Positions 1-8,701 of a DNA stretch of 64,000 nt are shown here, piece by piece. Source of the DNA: VYFG01 sp965203365 (GTDB lineage: Bacteria > Pseudomonadota > Gammaproteobacteria > Arenicellales > Poriferihabitantaceae). The number at the start of each line of letters is the position of its first letter. The stretch's first letter is position 1. The stretch covers positions 186,001-250,000 of the forward strand of contig OZ241878.1 in assembly GCA_965203365.1 (NCBI GenBank), read 5' to 3'. The position numbers and the translations under genes were made by a program. Below the pieces are notes generated by a model, which saw only the letters and a program-made list of their open reading frames with translations, was not told where the DNA came from and did no database searches.

Positions 1-1419
1 TCCAGCAGCCCACTGTGCACCCCCGCCCGCTACGCCTTCATGACCGGACAATACGTTTCTCGTTGCGGGGGCTATGATAATGCCGCCTATCTCCCTGCCA
101 CGATGCCGACATTTGCCCACTATTTGCGACTGATGGGTTACCACACCTGCTTGGCGGGCAAGATGCATTTCGTTGGTCCGGATCAACTGCACGGCTTTGA
201 GGACCGAGTGACAACAGACATCTATCCATCGGACTTTGGCTGGGTACCGGACTGGACGATTGGCAGCGAACGCATTGATTTTTGGTATCACAATATGTCC
301 AGTGTCAAACAGGCGGGGGTGGCGGCCATCACGAACCAAATCAGCTACGACGAGGAAGTGGGCAATGCGGCACTGCGGGTCATTTACGACCATGCTCGTG
401 GGGAAGATCCTCGTCCCTTGTGCCTTGTCGCCAGTTTCATTCATCCCCATGACCCGTATGCCACCCGGCAGAAATACTGGGACCTCTATGACGGAGTCCC
501 GATTGCCCCCCCGGCCGTACCGAGACCATCGATGGAACAGCAGGATGCCCATGGGCGCCGGCTGGAACGGGTCATTGCCCTGGATGCGGTCGATATTTCG
601 CCCGAGGAGATCATTCGCGCCCGACGGGCCTATTACGGCAACGTGTCCTATTTTGATGAGTGGGTTGGATGCTTGGTGGACGCCTTGGGGGAATGTGGCA
701 TGGCTGAGAACACCACGGTGATCATCCTGTCCGACCATGGGGATATGCTGGGAGAGCACGGGCTTTGGTACAAAATGTCTTTTCGTGAATGGTCGGCGCG
801 TATCCCGTTGATCCTGTATCGCCCCGAACGATTTGCCCCTTGTCGAGTGACTCGGCCTGTCTCACAGGTCGACTTGTTGCCCACTTTGCTGGAATTGGCT
901 TCGGAAAATGCGGGCTGTCGACCACCGGATCGAATTGATCCATGGGATGGACGCAGCCTGTTGCCACTGGCTGATGGAAATACTGATGATGCCTCGGCTC
1001 CGGTGATTGCCGAGTATCTGGCCGAGGGGACGACCGAACCGATGCTCATGATTCGCTCCGGCACACTGAAATACATCCAGTGTCCGGGGGATCCAGAGCT
1101 GTTATTTGATCTGAATGTGGACCCTGAAGAGGAAACCAACCTGGTGGCGAACCCTGATACGGCCGGTGAACTGAAGCGATTGAGAGCCCTTGCCCGGAAC
1201 CACTGGGACCCCGAAGAGGTGCGTCAACGCGTCATCGCCGACCAAGTTCGGCGTCGGGCAGTGCATGCCGCTTTATGCGTCGGTCGGCATCAGCCTTGGG
1301 ATTTTCAACCCGAGCGGGATGCCGCCCAGGAGTACACGCGCAGCCACCTTGACCTGACCCACTTCGACCACACATCCCGGTATCCCAGGCCACCAGCGTT
1401 CCACCCTCGTTGGAAGTAG
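1..1419 (+). CDS. betC: Choline-sulfatase, 5' end outside the window
   Basis: Hydrolyses choline-O-sulfate to choline and sulfate, feeding choline to osmoprotectant synthesis or catabolism. The reading frame is open from base 1, so the gene continues upstream; the first ATG at 40 lies after the active site and is not the start. The sulfatase signature SPLCTPAR is encoded at bases 7-30, and its Cys (codon 16-18) is the residue converted to formylglycine. Further family blocks follow: GKMHFVGPDQLHGFE, TTDIYPSDFGW, a metal-binding SDHGDMLGEHGLW segment, and the choline-sulfatase C-terminal block with PWDFQPERDA and RSHLDLTHFD. About 472 codons are present, so roughly 50-60 N-terminal residues are missing compared with BetC proteins of about 510 residues. 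No choline transporter or betAB is in view. The nearest alternative is another type I sulfatase, but the colinear match to BetC makes this unlikely. Confidence 0.9.
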   Translation, partial: SSSPLCTPARYAFMTGQYVSRCGGYDNAAYLPATMPTFAHYLRLMGYHTCLAGKMHFVGPDQLHGFEDRVTTDIYPSDFGWVPDWTIGSERIDFWYHNMSSVKQAGVAAITNQISYDEEVGNAALRVIYDHARGEDPRPLCLVASFIHPHDPYATRQKYWDLYDGVPIAPPAVPRPSMEQQDAHGRRLERVIALDAVDISPEEIIRARRAYYGNVSYFDEWVGCLVDALGECGMAENTTVIILSDHGDMLGEHGLWYKMSFREWSARIPLILYRPERFAPCRVTRPVSQVDLLPTLLELASENAGCRPPDRIDPWDGRSLLPLADGNTDDASAPVIAEYLAEGTTEPMLMIRSGTLKYIQCPGDPELLFDLNVDPEEETNLVANPDTAGELKRLRALARNHWDPEEVRQRVIADQVRRRAVHAALCVGRHQPWDFQPERDAAQEYTRSHLDLTHFDHTSRYPRPPAFHPRWK

Positions 1420-1426
1420 GACCCTC

Positions 1427-2068
1427 TTAGATCCAATAGGCGATGCGGGTCATTATCCGTGACGTCTGCCTCATCAGTTCACGGACCGGGTAGGGCAAAG
1501 CCGCGGCGCCAGCCTGTTGAGCCATGTCGGCATGCTTGGCCTCGTCGGCCTGCATTTGTGCCACGACTTCTCGGCTGCGGATGTCGGCCTGAGGCAATAC
1601 GGCCAGATGGTGCTCCAGATGTTGCACGACTTGCTTCTCGGTTTCCCGGACAAACCCTAGATTCCATTGGTTGCCGATGATGCCGGCCGTTGCCCCGATC
1701 ACGAAAGAGCCCGCGTACCACAGGGGATTGAGCAGGCTTTTATGTGCATTGAGCTCCTTGAGGCGCCGTTCACACCATGCCAAATGGTCGATTTCCTCGG
1801 TCGCAGCGTCCTTCATCAGGACGCGGGTTGACTCCGATTGAGCGATCAGTGCCTGACTTTGATACAGTGCCTGGGCACAAACCTCACCCACATGATTGAC
1901 CCGCATATAACCCGCCGAACGGCGATGTTCTGACGGGTTCAATCTTGCCTCTTCGGCGTCGGATGGAAAGGGTCTGGTGGCTCGCGCCGGTTGGCATAGG
2001 ACCGATAGGGCGTTGTTGGCACTGATCAAAAGTCGATCAATACGGCTGTGTTGACGTCGCGGATTCAT
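1427..2068 (-). CDS. coq7: 3-demethoxyubiquinol 3-hydroxylase (Coq7)
   Basis: Di-iron hydroxylase of late ubiquinone synthesis, acting on 2-polyprenyl-3-methyl-6-methoxy-1,4-benzoquinol at the inner membrane. The 213-residue protein has all six carboxylate/histidine ligands of the ferritin-like fold: E62 in RVNHVGE, E92 and H95 in EEIDH, E144, and E176 and H179 in DEAKH. The segment around 113-133 is hydrophobic, as expected for a membrane-associated enzyme. Its length is usual for proteobacterial Coq7. The stop lies 7 bp from that of the convergent choline sulfatase, and the gene is divergent from the ferredoxin at 2196. Confidence 0.95.
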   Translation of the reverse strand: MNPRRQHSRIDRLLISANNALSVLCQPARATRPFPSDAEEARLNPSEHRRSAGYMRVNHVGEVCAQALYQSQALIAQSESTRVLMKDAATEEIDHLAWCERRLKELNAHKSLLNPLWYAGSFVIGATAGIIGNQWNLGFVRETEKQVVQHLEHHLAVLPQADIRSREVVAQMQADEAKHADMAQQAGAAALPYPVRELMRQTSRIMTRIAYWI

Positions 2069-2195
2069 TTTCTGATTATAATGGAGGTTGATACGGTATA
2101 CATGGCGCTTGTGGTGGCCGGTCAGTAGCCAATGAAATGATCAGAATTCTGCCCGTTATCCCACTACAATTCCCCATCCATTGCAAAACATTCCA

Positions 2196-2510
2196 ATGTC
2201 CGATTCATATTACAAGCATCATGTTTTCTTCTGCCAGAATCGGCGGGAGGATGGTCGACGATGTTGTGCGGCATTTGATTCCGAAGTCATGCGGACCTAT
2301 ACCAAGAATCGACTCAAGGATCTGGGTCATCATGGACCTGGTAAGGTCCGAATCAATCAGGCCGGATGTCTGGACCGATGCGAAGAAGGCCCCGTTTTGG
2401 TGGTTTATCCGCGCGAGACTTGGTATACCCATGTGGATCAAGAGGATATCGATGAGATTATTGAAGAGCACCTGATCCACAATCGAGTCGTCCAACGGCT
2501 CAGACTGTAG
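2196..2510 (+). CDS. (2Fe-2S) ferredoxin domain protein, thioredoxin-like fold
   Basis: Small electron-transfer protein of the thioredoxin-like [2Fe-2S] ferredoxin family. From the start chosen here (ATG at 2196, giving MSDSYYKHHVF) it has 104 residues. Cluster-ligand cysteines are C13 in VFFCQNRR, C23/C24 in RRCC, and C58 and C62 in GCLDRCEEGP, the usual arrangement for these stand-alone proteins. An in-frame ATG at 2181 would add five residues, and neither start has a clear Shine-Dalgarno sequence. The partner protein is unknown. In this family the redox partner cannot be read from sequence, and its only neighbour, coq7, is divergent. Confidence 0.85.
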   Translation: MSDSYYKHHVFFCQNRREDGRRCCAAFDSEVMRTYTKNRLKDLGHHGPGKVRINQAGCLDRCEEGPVLVVYPRETWYTHVDQEDIDEIIEEHLIHNRVVQRLRL

Positions 2511-3409
2511 GACTCTCCATGAGATCATGCATCCTGTGAACGTGGCCACTCAGCCGCTTCGTGGAATCGTCAAGTAGTTTGTCTTCCTGTTTCGACAATG
2601 GAGTTCAGTCTGACCCAGACCGGTTTTCTCCATACGTAACGCCTCAATGATGATTACGAAGACGATACGTCTCCAGAGGGCCGGGCATTCAGCGTCCGGA
2701 TGATGGGACGATTCCCATACTTATCGACTGCCCATCGTCATGACGCCTTCCTGCCCCAGGAAGCCATCGACGTCATCCTCACCGCTGGCTGTTCCCAGCG
2801 CTGGACCATCTCAACCTCATCCCATCTGATGCTTGGTGGGACTTACTGGGGCTTGTCGGTGAGCAAAATCTTCGACGGGTGCAATACCGACCTCGCCATG
2901 ACATGCTGAAACGCCTGACTCCATCTCGAAAAGGAAACGGCCCAAGGAAGTGAAACTCCGGGTGAGTGTCTGCTGGCCGGTTGCATCGTCTTCGTCGGCC
3001 CGGACCGATCAGGAAACGCACAAAGTCGGATGATCTTGGGTCCAACATTTTCAGGGTCTGTTCATCATGCGATGCTAGAGTAGCCACACTAGAAAAGCCG
3101 CATTGTGGCTTTCCCTCTCCTCGAATGGTGATGGTGGTTATTGGGGGCGCAACTCTGATGGGTTGTGCCCATTCTTTCTTTTTGTTCATGGGTATCATGG
3201 GCACTGGTTCGATGCCGGGCACAGTGGGGTTTTTGTCATGCTCGCCATTGATTCAACTCTGCCGTGCCATCAGCCTTTTTGGTTGGGTTGGCAGGCTCGA
3301 AAAAGATGGGATTCGACCTTGTATCCTGACGAATGCTCAAGTATCATTCGCTGCCTTGTTCTTCTGAAGCCCTCTGCGCCATTTCGACCCTGACCACCTG
3401 TCCGATTTC
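2511..3409. other. Gap of 0.9 kb without an intact gene; possible decayed coding sequence
   Basis: No ORF here has a recognisable product. Around 2700-2945 the + strand reads coding-like text in two frames that do not join: HDAFLPQEAIDVILTAG, then after a frame change LFPALDHLNLIPSDAWWDLL and an Arg/Lys-rich tail. This is what a frameshifted, decayed gene looks like, but I cannot assign the family. The rplM promoter and any leader should lie in the last part of the gap; I see no convincing -35/-10 pair. Confidence 0.3.
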
Positions 3410-3838
3410 ATGAAGACGTTCTCCGCCAAACCAAAGGAAGTCAAGCGCGATTGGTTTGTGATCGACGCGACCGACAAGGTGCTCGGCAGGCTCGCAGCCG
3501 AAGTGGCTCGCCGGCTACGTGGTAAGCACAAGCCCGAGTACACACCACATGTCGACACGGGTGACTATATCATCGTGATCAACGCGGAGAAGGTTTCCGT
3601 TACCGGCAACAAGGCCAATGCCAAGGTTTACCATCATCACACGGGTCACCCTGGCGGTCTCAAGACGGTTGCCTATCGGGATATGTTGGAGCGTCATCCG
3701 ACTCGAATCATTGAGAAAGCGGTCAAGGGGATGTTGCCCAAAAACAAGCTTGGGAGAGCCATGTTTTCCAAATTGCGCGTCTATGCCCATGGAGAACATG
3801 TCCATGCCGCTCAACAACCCCAACATCTTGAAATCTGA
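3410..3838 (+). CDS. rplM: 50S ribosomal protein L13
   Basis: Early-assembling protein of the large subunit. The 142-residue product matches the family length exactly and begins MKTFSAKPKEVKRDWFVIDA. Characteristic segments are DKVLGRLAAEVARRLRGK, YTPHVDTGDYIIVINAEK, YHHHTGHPGG and the C-terminal GMLPKNKLGRAMFSKLRVY. It is followed 5 bp later by rpsI, the conserved two-gene operon of bacteria. In Escherichia coli this operon is autoregulated by L13, but I cannot identify the corresponding leader structure here. Confidence 0.97.
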   Translation: MKTFSAKPKEVKRDWFVIDATDKVLGRLAAEVARRLRGKHKPEYTPHVDTGDYIIVINAEKVSVTGNKANAKVYHHHTGHPGGLKTVAYRDMLERHPTRIIEKAVKGMLPKNKLGRAMFSKLRVYAHGEHVHAAQQPQHLEI

Positions 3839-3843
3839 GGTCA

Positions 3844-4242
3844 ATGGTACAAGCACAGCAAACCTACATGGGAACGGGTCGGCGTAAGACTTCCACTGCG
3901 AGGATATATATGCAGCGGGGTGTCGGGCAGATACTGATCAATGGGAAGCCCCTGGATGAGTATTTCGGTCGGGAAACCGCTCGGATGATTGTCCGCCAGC
4001 CATTGGAACTCGTGGAGATGGCTGACCGGATGGATATCAAGGCGAATGTTTTCGGAGGGGGCAACAGTGGTCAGGCTGGGGCTATCCGGCATGGCATTAC
4101 GGGGGCTTTGCTGGCATACGATGAAGCGATGCGCCCAGCCCTGCGTCAGGCTGGATTCGTCACCCGGGATGCACGAGAAGTGGAACGAAAAAAGGTGGGT
4201 TTGCACAAGGGACGAAAAAGACCGCAATACTCCAAGCGGTAA
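3844..4242 (+). CDS. rpsI: 30S ribosomal protein S9
   Basis: Small-subunit protein whose C-terminal tail reaches the P-site tRNA. The product has 132 residues; E. coli S9 has 130. It shows the diagnostic GTGRRKTSTARIYMQRG start, GKPLDEYFGRETARMIV, GGGNSGQAGAIRHGI and the basic tail ending GRKRPQYSKR, whose terminal Lys-Arg contacts tRNA. It is translationally close to rplM (5-bp gap). The 278 bp to the convergent metG stop show no clear intrinsic terminator with a T-tract for this operon. Confidence 0.97.
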   Translation: MVQAQQTYMGTGRRKTSTARIYMQRGVGQILINGKPLDEYFGRETARMIVRQPLELVEMADRMDIKANVFGGGNSGQAGAIRHGITGALLAYDEAMRPALRQAGFVTRDAREVERKKVGLHKGRKRPQYSKR

Positions 4243-4504
4243 CTTAACGCCATCCAGCCCTGTCGATTGATGGTATGGCTGCCAAGACCGCCAAGACCAT
4301 TGATGACCAACTACCCCTCCATAGAATCGTCATGGAGTCATTGGATGACGGACCATCGTCACCAATCCGTCAAGGCCGGAAAGAATTGATTGGTAACGAG
4401 AAAATCACGCGGTAGAGAGAATGGGTTGATGCAGGCCCGTGGACTGGACCGGTGAATCGAACCTTCACAGCAGTGAGGGGGTTGCCCGGCAGATTCCCTA
4501 TCAA

Positions 4505-4525
4505 GGTGATTCCATTGGAATCACC
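4505..4525. repeat. Perfect hairpin overlapping the metG stop codon
   Basis: A 9-bp perfect inverted repeat (GGTGATTCC with its complement) is separated by a 3-nt loop. It covers the TGA of metG at 4521-4523. No T-tract follows on either strand, so this is not a canonical intrinsic terminator. It could still protect the mRNA 3' ends of the convergent rpsI and metG transcripts. Confidence 0.4.
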
Positions 4526-6548
4526 GTACCCGCAATCCGGCGGTCGCTCCTTCGTCTGGCGACAATATGAATAAATCCTTGCCGCCAAGACCGGCCGCAA
4601 GGACCATCCCTTCCGATATGCCAAATGACATTTTTCTGGGTGCCAGATTGGCGACCATGATTACATGGCGTCCCACCAATGTTGATGGATCATAGGCGGA
4701 TTGAATCCCGGCAAACACATTGCGTTGCTCACTGCCCAAATCCAGAGTCAGCCGGATAAGTTTTTCGGAACCCTTCACCTTTGTCGCTGCCTGAACACAG
4801 GCCACCCGAAGGTCCACTTTGGAAAAGTCCCCGATTGAGATTTCCGGTGCCAATGGATCATCAGTCAATGGACCAGATGCTCGCTGATCGACGATGCCTT
4901 GGGTCGTACGGGTCTCTTGGATCATGGCGTCGACCTGCTGTTGTTCCACCCGGGTGAGCAGGGGTTTGAAACGATTGATCGGGTGACTGAGGAGTGGTTC
5001 GCGGGGTGAATCCCAGCGCAAAGGTGTGATGTTCAGGAAGCCCTCCGCCCGCTCGGCAGTCGTTGGCAGGACCGGTTTCAGCAGGCTGATGAGTGCCCGA
5101 AACAGGTTGATCCCTTGGGTGCAGATGCCTTGGACCTCTCCCTGCCGGGCTTCGTCCTTGATCAAAACCCATGGTTTGGTGGCATCAATGTACTGATTGG
5201 CCTGATCCGCAAGCGCCATGATATCTCGCATGGCCTTGCTGTAACGCCGGTTTTCATAATCGTCGGCAATTCGGTCCAGTGCGGCCACGTAGGTTGCGTA
5301 CATCCTGGGGTCAGGCAGTTTTGCCGCCAGTTGACCGTCAAACCGGGTCGTGATGAACCCGGCACATCGACTGGCGATGTTGATCAGCTTGCCCACCAGG
5401 TCGGCATTGACACGAACACGGAAGTCCTCCAGGTTGAGATCAATGTCATCGATGTTGTTGTCCAGCTTGGCCGCAAAATAATACCTGAGGTACTCTGGAT
5501 TGAGATGCTTGGCATAGGTTTCTGCCATGATGAAGGTGCCGCGGGACTTGGACATTTTCTGCCCGTTCACCGTCAGGAATCCATGGCACCAAACCGCACT
5601 CGGTGGGCGGAATCCAGCCCCATGCAGCTTTGCTGGCCAAAACAGGGTGTGGAACCGGGCGATATCCTTGCCAATGAAGTGGATCATTTCGGCCGAACTA
5701 TCGGGGTTCAGATATTCATCGAAATCCATGCCCTCTCGGTCGCACAGATTCTGGAAGCTGGCAAGATAGCCGATCGGCGCGTCCAGCCAGACATAGAAGA
5801 ATTTGTCTTTTTCGCCCGGAATTTCAAAACCCCAATACGGCGCATTGCGGGAAATGTCCCATTGGAACAGTTCTTCATCAAACAGCTCTCGCTGTTTGTT
5901 GGCGATTTCAGGCTGTGTACGATTTTCGTTCAACCACTCAGTCAGAAAGTCCCTGAAGTTATCCACTTGGAAAAATAGTTGTTCAGAATCCTTTTCCACC
6001 GGTTTTGCACCCGAAACCACGGAATAGGGCTTGATCAGCTCTGTGGGGTCATAGGTGGCGCCACAGACTTCGCAATTGTCGCCATACTGATCCTTGGCCT
6101 GGCAGTTCGGGCAGATGCCTCGGACAAAACGATCTGGCAGAAACATGCCCTTTTCCGGGTCGTAGAGTTGCTTGATGGTCCTTCTGGCAATGTGGCCGGC
6201 AGCGTCCAAGCGCTGGAAAATCAATTCCGACAACCGCCGATTTTCCTCGGAGTGCGTACTGTAAAAATTATCGAAATCCACCAGAAAGCTGGCGAAGTCG
6301 CGGGAATGTTCTTTGTAAACCCGCTCAATCAATTCCTGTGGGCTGATGCCATCGGCTTCAGCGCGCAGCATGATCGGCGTCCCGTGGGCATCATCCGCAC
6401 ACACATACCAGCATTCATTGCCTTGCAACTTCTGGAAACGCACCCAAATATCCGTTTGGATATATTCCACCAAGTGTCCAAGGTGAATTGGACCATTGGC
6501 ATAGGGCAACGCGCTGGTCACCAGCAGCTTTCTAGGCGTGTCAGACAT
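4521..6548 (-). CDS. metG: Methionine--tRNA ligase
   Basis: Charges initiator and elongator tRNA-Met with methionine using ATP. The 675-residue protein has the full class I layout. The HIGH-type motif is HLGH near residues 22-25 within PYANGPIHLGH. The zinc-binding insertion has the CPNC...CEVC pair around residues 144-162. The KMSKS loop is near 331-335 in NGQKMSKSRG. The anticodon-binding helical domain and a C-terminal EMAP/Arc1p-like tRNA-binding domain (from about residue 575, with DLRVACV and VMVANLAPRKM-like text) complete it; the last domain supports dimerisation in bacterial MetRS. It is divergent from mrp, the same arrangement as in E. coli. Confidence 0.97.
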   Translation of the reverse strand: MSDTPRKLLVTSALPYANGPIHLGHLVEYIQTDIWVRFQKLQGNECWYVCADDAHGTPIMLRAEADGISPQELIERVYKEHSRDFASFLVDFDNFYSTHSEENRRLSELIFQRLDAAGHIARRTIKQLYDPEKGMFLPDRFVRGICPNCQAKDQYGDNCEVCGATYDPTELIKPYSVVSGAKPVEKDSEQLFFQVDNFRDFLTEWLNENRTQPEIANKQRELFDEELFQWDISRNAPYWGFEIPGEKDKFFYVWLDAPIGYLASFQNLCDREGMDFDEYLNPDSSAEMIHFIGKDIARFHTLFWPAKLHGAGFRPPSAVWCHGFLTVNGQKMSKSRGTFIMAETYAKHLNPEYLRYYFAAKLDNNIDDIDLNLEDFRVRVNADLVGKLINIASRCAGFITTRFDGQLAAKLPDPRMYATYVAALDRIADDYENRRYSKAMRDIMALADQANQYIDATKPWVLIKDEARQGEVQGICTQGINLFRALISLLKPVLPTTAERAEGFLNITPLRWDSPREPLLSHPINRFKPLLTRVEQQQVDAMIQETRTTQGIVDQRASGPLTDDPLAPEISIGDFSKVDLRVACVQAATKVKGSEKLIRLTLDLGSEQRNVFAGIQSAYDPSTLVGRHVIMVANLAPRKMSFGISEGMVLAAGLGGKDLFILSPDEGATAGLRVR

Positions 6549-6858
6549 GCGAGAAGGTATGGAGAATCGTTGAAGCTGGCTAGAATCCGCAGTTGTAGAT
6601 TGAAAGCCGACTATTATACTCGCTGTTGAAGTGACAATCGCTGACCCCTTGATTTTCGATCACGCCGCGATGCCTGTTGGGGGGTATCACCCGATCACCG
6701 AATAAAGATCACCCACCCTGTTTAAGCCCATTCAGCGTCACTTAACCGAACTTTGGGAGTGAAGCTGACACCGAAAGCGCATGCAACACCGGCCACTGGA
6801 GGCGGGGTACCGGTTCACAAACCAGCTCAAGAGAAGATACAAACACAGGTAACCCATT
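6549..6858. other. Divergent metG/mrp intergenic region
   Basis: About 310 bases that must hold promoters for both genes. A -10-like TATAAT for metG is described separately. For mrp I see an AGAGAAGATA stretch at 6831-6840 and an AGGT just before the ATG, but no clear promoter. No ORF here is credible. Confidence 0.5.
6613..6618 (-). promoter_or_regulatory. Possible -10 element of the metG promoter
   Basis: A perfect TATAAT lies on the minus strand, about 65 bases upstream of the metG start. The -35 region is weak: TTGTCA at 6632-6637 is only 13 bp away. The site is suggested by the exact -10 match and its position, nothing more. Confidence 0.35.
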
Positions 6859-7932
6859 ATGTCCACCATGACACGAGACGATGTTGAGACCAGGCTGAAA
6901 GAGGTCATCGATCCCCATACCGGGCAAGATCTGGTTTCGTCAAAATGCATTGACCATATCTCGGCCCAGGGAGAGGTACCCCGCATTCGGATCGTACTGG
7001 GATATCCTGCCAAGAGTTACGTGCCGGAAATGATTCGGTTGGTCCAACAAGTGATCCCCGGTGCCGAAGTGAATGTGACTTCCAACATGGTGTCCCATCA
7101 GGTGCAAGAAGGTGTGAAGCCTCTGTCAGGGGTGAAGAACATCATTGCAGTGGCTTCGGGAAAGGGCGGTGTGGGCAAATCCACACTGACGGTCAATCTG
7201 GCGTTGGCGCTATCGGCGGAAGGAGCCAAAGTGGGGGTGCTGGATGCGGATATTTATGGGCCCAGTCAGCCCCGTATGCTGGGCATTTCGGGCAAACCGA
7301 CCTCCAAGGATGGCCGAACTCTGGAACCGATGAAGGGTTATGATATCCAGGCCATGTCCATCGGGTTTCTAGTGGATGAAGAATCGCCCATGATCTGGCG
7401 TGGCCCTATGGTGACCCAGGCATTGGAGCAATTGCTGAAAGATACGCAGTGGGATGATCTGGATTATTTGGTGGTCGACATGCCCCCCGGAACGGGTGAC
7501 ATACAATTGACCTTGGCGCAGAAGGTGCCCGTCTCCGGTTCCGTGATTGTGACCACACCACAGGACATTGCGCTTCTGGATGCCAGAAAGGCCTACAAGA
7601 TGTTCGACAAGGTGGAAATTCCCGTGCTGGGGGTGGTGGAAAATATGAGTACCCATCTTTGCAGTCAATGTGGTCATGAGGAACATATTTTTGGAGCCGG
7701 AGGGGGGGCGGCCATGGCCAGCGATTACGGTACCATCCTGTTGGGGGATGTGCCGCTGGATATTCAGATACGGGAAGGAGCCGATGGTGGACGGCCTTCC
7801 GTGGTTTCCGATCCCGATGGCCCCATTGCCGAACGGTACAAGTCCATTGCCCGAACCGCAGCGGCCAGATTGGCCATGCGCAAGAAGGACTACAGCGCCA
7901 AGTTTCCCAATATCGTCATTCAGCAAAACTGA
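6859..7932 (+). CDS. mrp: Iron-sulfur cluster carrier protein, Mrp/NBP35 ATPase
   Basis: Scaffold/carrier that binds an Fe-S cluster and delivers it to apoproteins in an ATP-dependent manner in the cytoplasm. The 357-residue protein starts with a DUF59/MIP18-like domain (about 1-85). This is followed by a deviant Walker A, GKGGVGKST at 101-109, LDADIYGPSQPRM, the switch segment DMPPGTGD, and a CSQC motif near residue 269 that provides the bridging cluster cysteines. The stop codon overlaps the dcd start (TGATG), so the two are translationally coupled. It is divergent from metG, as in E. coli, where this protein is also called ApbC. Confidence 0.95.
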   Translation: MSTMTRDDVETRLKEVIDPHTGQDLVSSKCIDHISAQGEVPRIRIVLGYPAKSYVPEMIRLVQQVIPGAEVNVTSNMVSHQVQEGVKPLSGVKNIIAVASGKGGVGKSTLTVNLALALSAEGAKVGVLDADIYGPSQPRMLGISGKPTSKDGRTLEPMKGYDIQAMSIGFLVDEESPMIWRGPMVTQALEQLLKDTQWDDLDYLVVDMPPGTGDIQLTLAQKVPVSGSVIVTTPQDIALLDARKAYKMFDKVEIPVLGVVENMSTHLCSQCGHEEHIFGAGGGAAMASDYGTILLGDVPLDIQIREGADGGRPSVVSDPDGPIAERYKSIARTAAARLAMRKKDYSAKFPNIVIQQN

Positions 7933-8498
7933 TGTCCATCAAATCGGACCGGTGGATCCGCCACATGGCGGAAACCACTGGCATGATTGATCCGTTCGAG
8001 TCGCGGCAGATCAGGGAGTGCAACGGTCATCAGGTGGTTTCCTGGGGTACTTCCAGTTACGGCTATGACATCCGTTGCTCCAACGAGTTCAAGATATTCA
8101 CCAACATCAATTCCGCGATAGTCGATCCCAAGGCATTTGATGCCAGCAGTTTTGTCGATTTCACAGGGGATATCTGTATTATTCCACCCAACTCTTTCGC
8201 CTTGGCTCGAACGGTGGAATATTTCCGGATTCCCCGCAATGTGCTGACCATCTGCTTGGGCAAAAGTACTTATGCGCGTTGTGGGATCATCGTGAACGTG
8301 ACTCCATTTGAGCCGGAATGGGAAGGCTATGTCACGCTGGAGTTTTCCAATACCACCCCCTTGCCGGCAAAAATCTATGCCAATGAAGGAGTGGCGCAAG
8401 TATTATTCTTCGAGTCCGACGAGGTCTGCGAGGAATCCTACAAGGATCGAGGTGGAAAGTATCAGGGGCAAACCGGAGTCACCCTTCCCAAGGCCTGA
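7932..8498 (+). CDS. dcd: dCTP deaminase
   Basis: Deaminates dCTP to dUTP, the main bacterial source of dTMP precursor. The 188-residue product has the trimeric dUTPase-like fold with MIDPFES near the start, SSYGYDIR, GKSTYARCGIIVNVTPFEP (phosphate and nucleotide loop) and GYVTLEFSNTTPLP, whose glutamate is catalytic. The C-terminal GKYQGQTGVTLPK closes the active site of the neighbouring subunit. The ATG at 7932 overlaps the mrp stop by one base. The deaminase is favoured over dUTPase because of the sequence around the catalytic Glu. Confidence 0.95.
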   Translation: MSIKSDRWIRHMAETTGMIDPFESRQIRECNGHQVVSWGTSSYGYDIRCSNEFKIFTNINSAIVDPKAFDASSFVDFTGDICIIPPNSFALARTVEYFRIPRNVLTICLGKSTYARCGIIVNVTPFEPEWEGYVTLEFSNTTPLPAKIYANEGVAQVLFFESDEVCEESYKDRGGKYQGQTGVTLPKA

Positions 8499-8701
8499 CA
8501 GGTGCATCTTTCTACGGTTTGATGGAAAAAGATGACCCATGCGGACCTGTCATGAAATCTCCGGCGGCTGGAATTGATCCTCTGTCGGTCTGGTGAGGTC
8601 AGGACAAGATCAGGGCAGAGCCAAAACAGGGGTCATGTTGGCATCGAATCAGGCGCCCCCGACATTCACTGATCATCCCGGGTTGAGGTAAGATAGTCGC
8701 T

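Noticed and set aside
2051..2082. TTGACG and TATAAT upstream of the ferredoxin gene as a promoter.
   Set aside because: The spacing of 20 bp is too long for a normal sigma-70 promoter and the first hexamer lies inside coq7.
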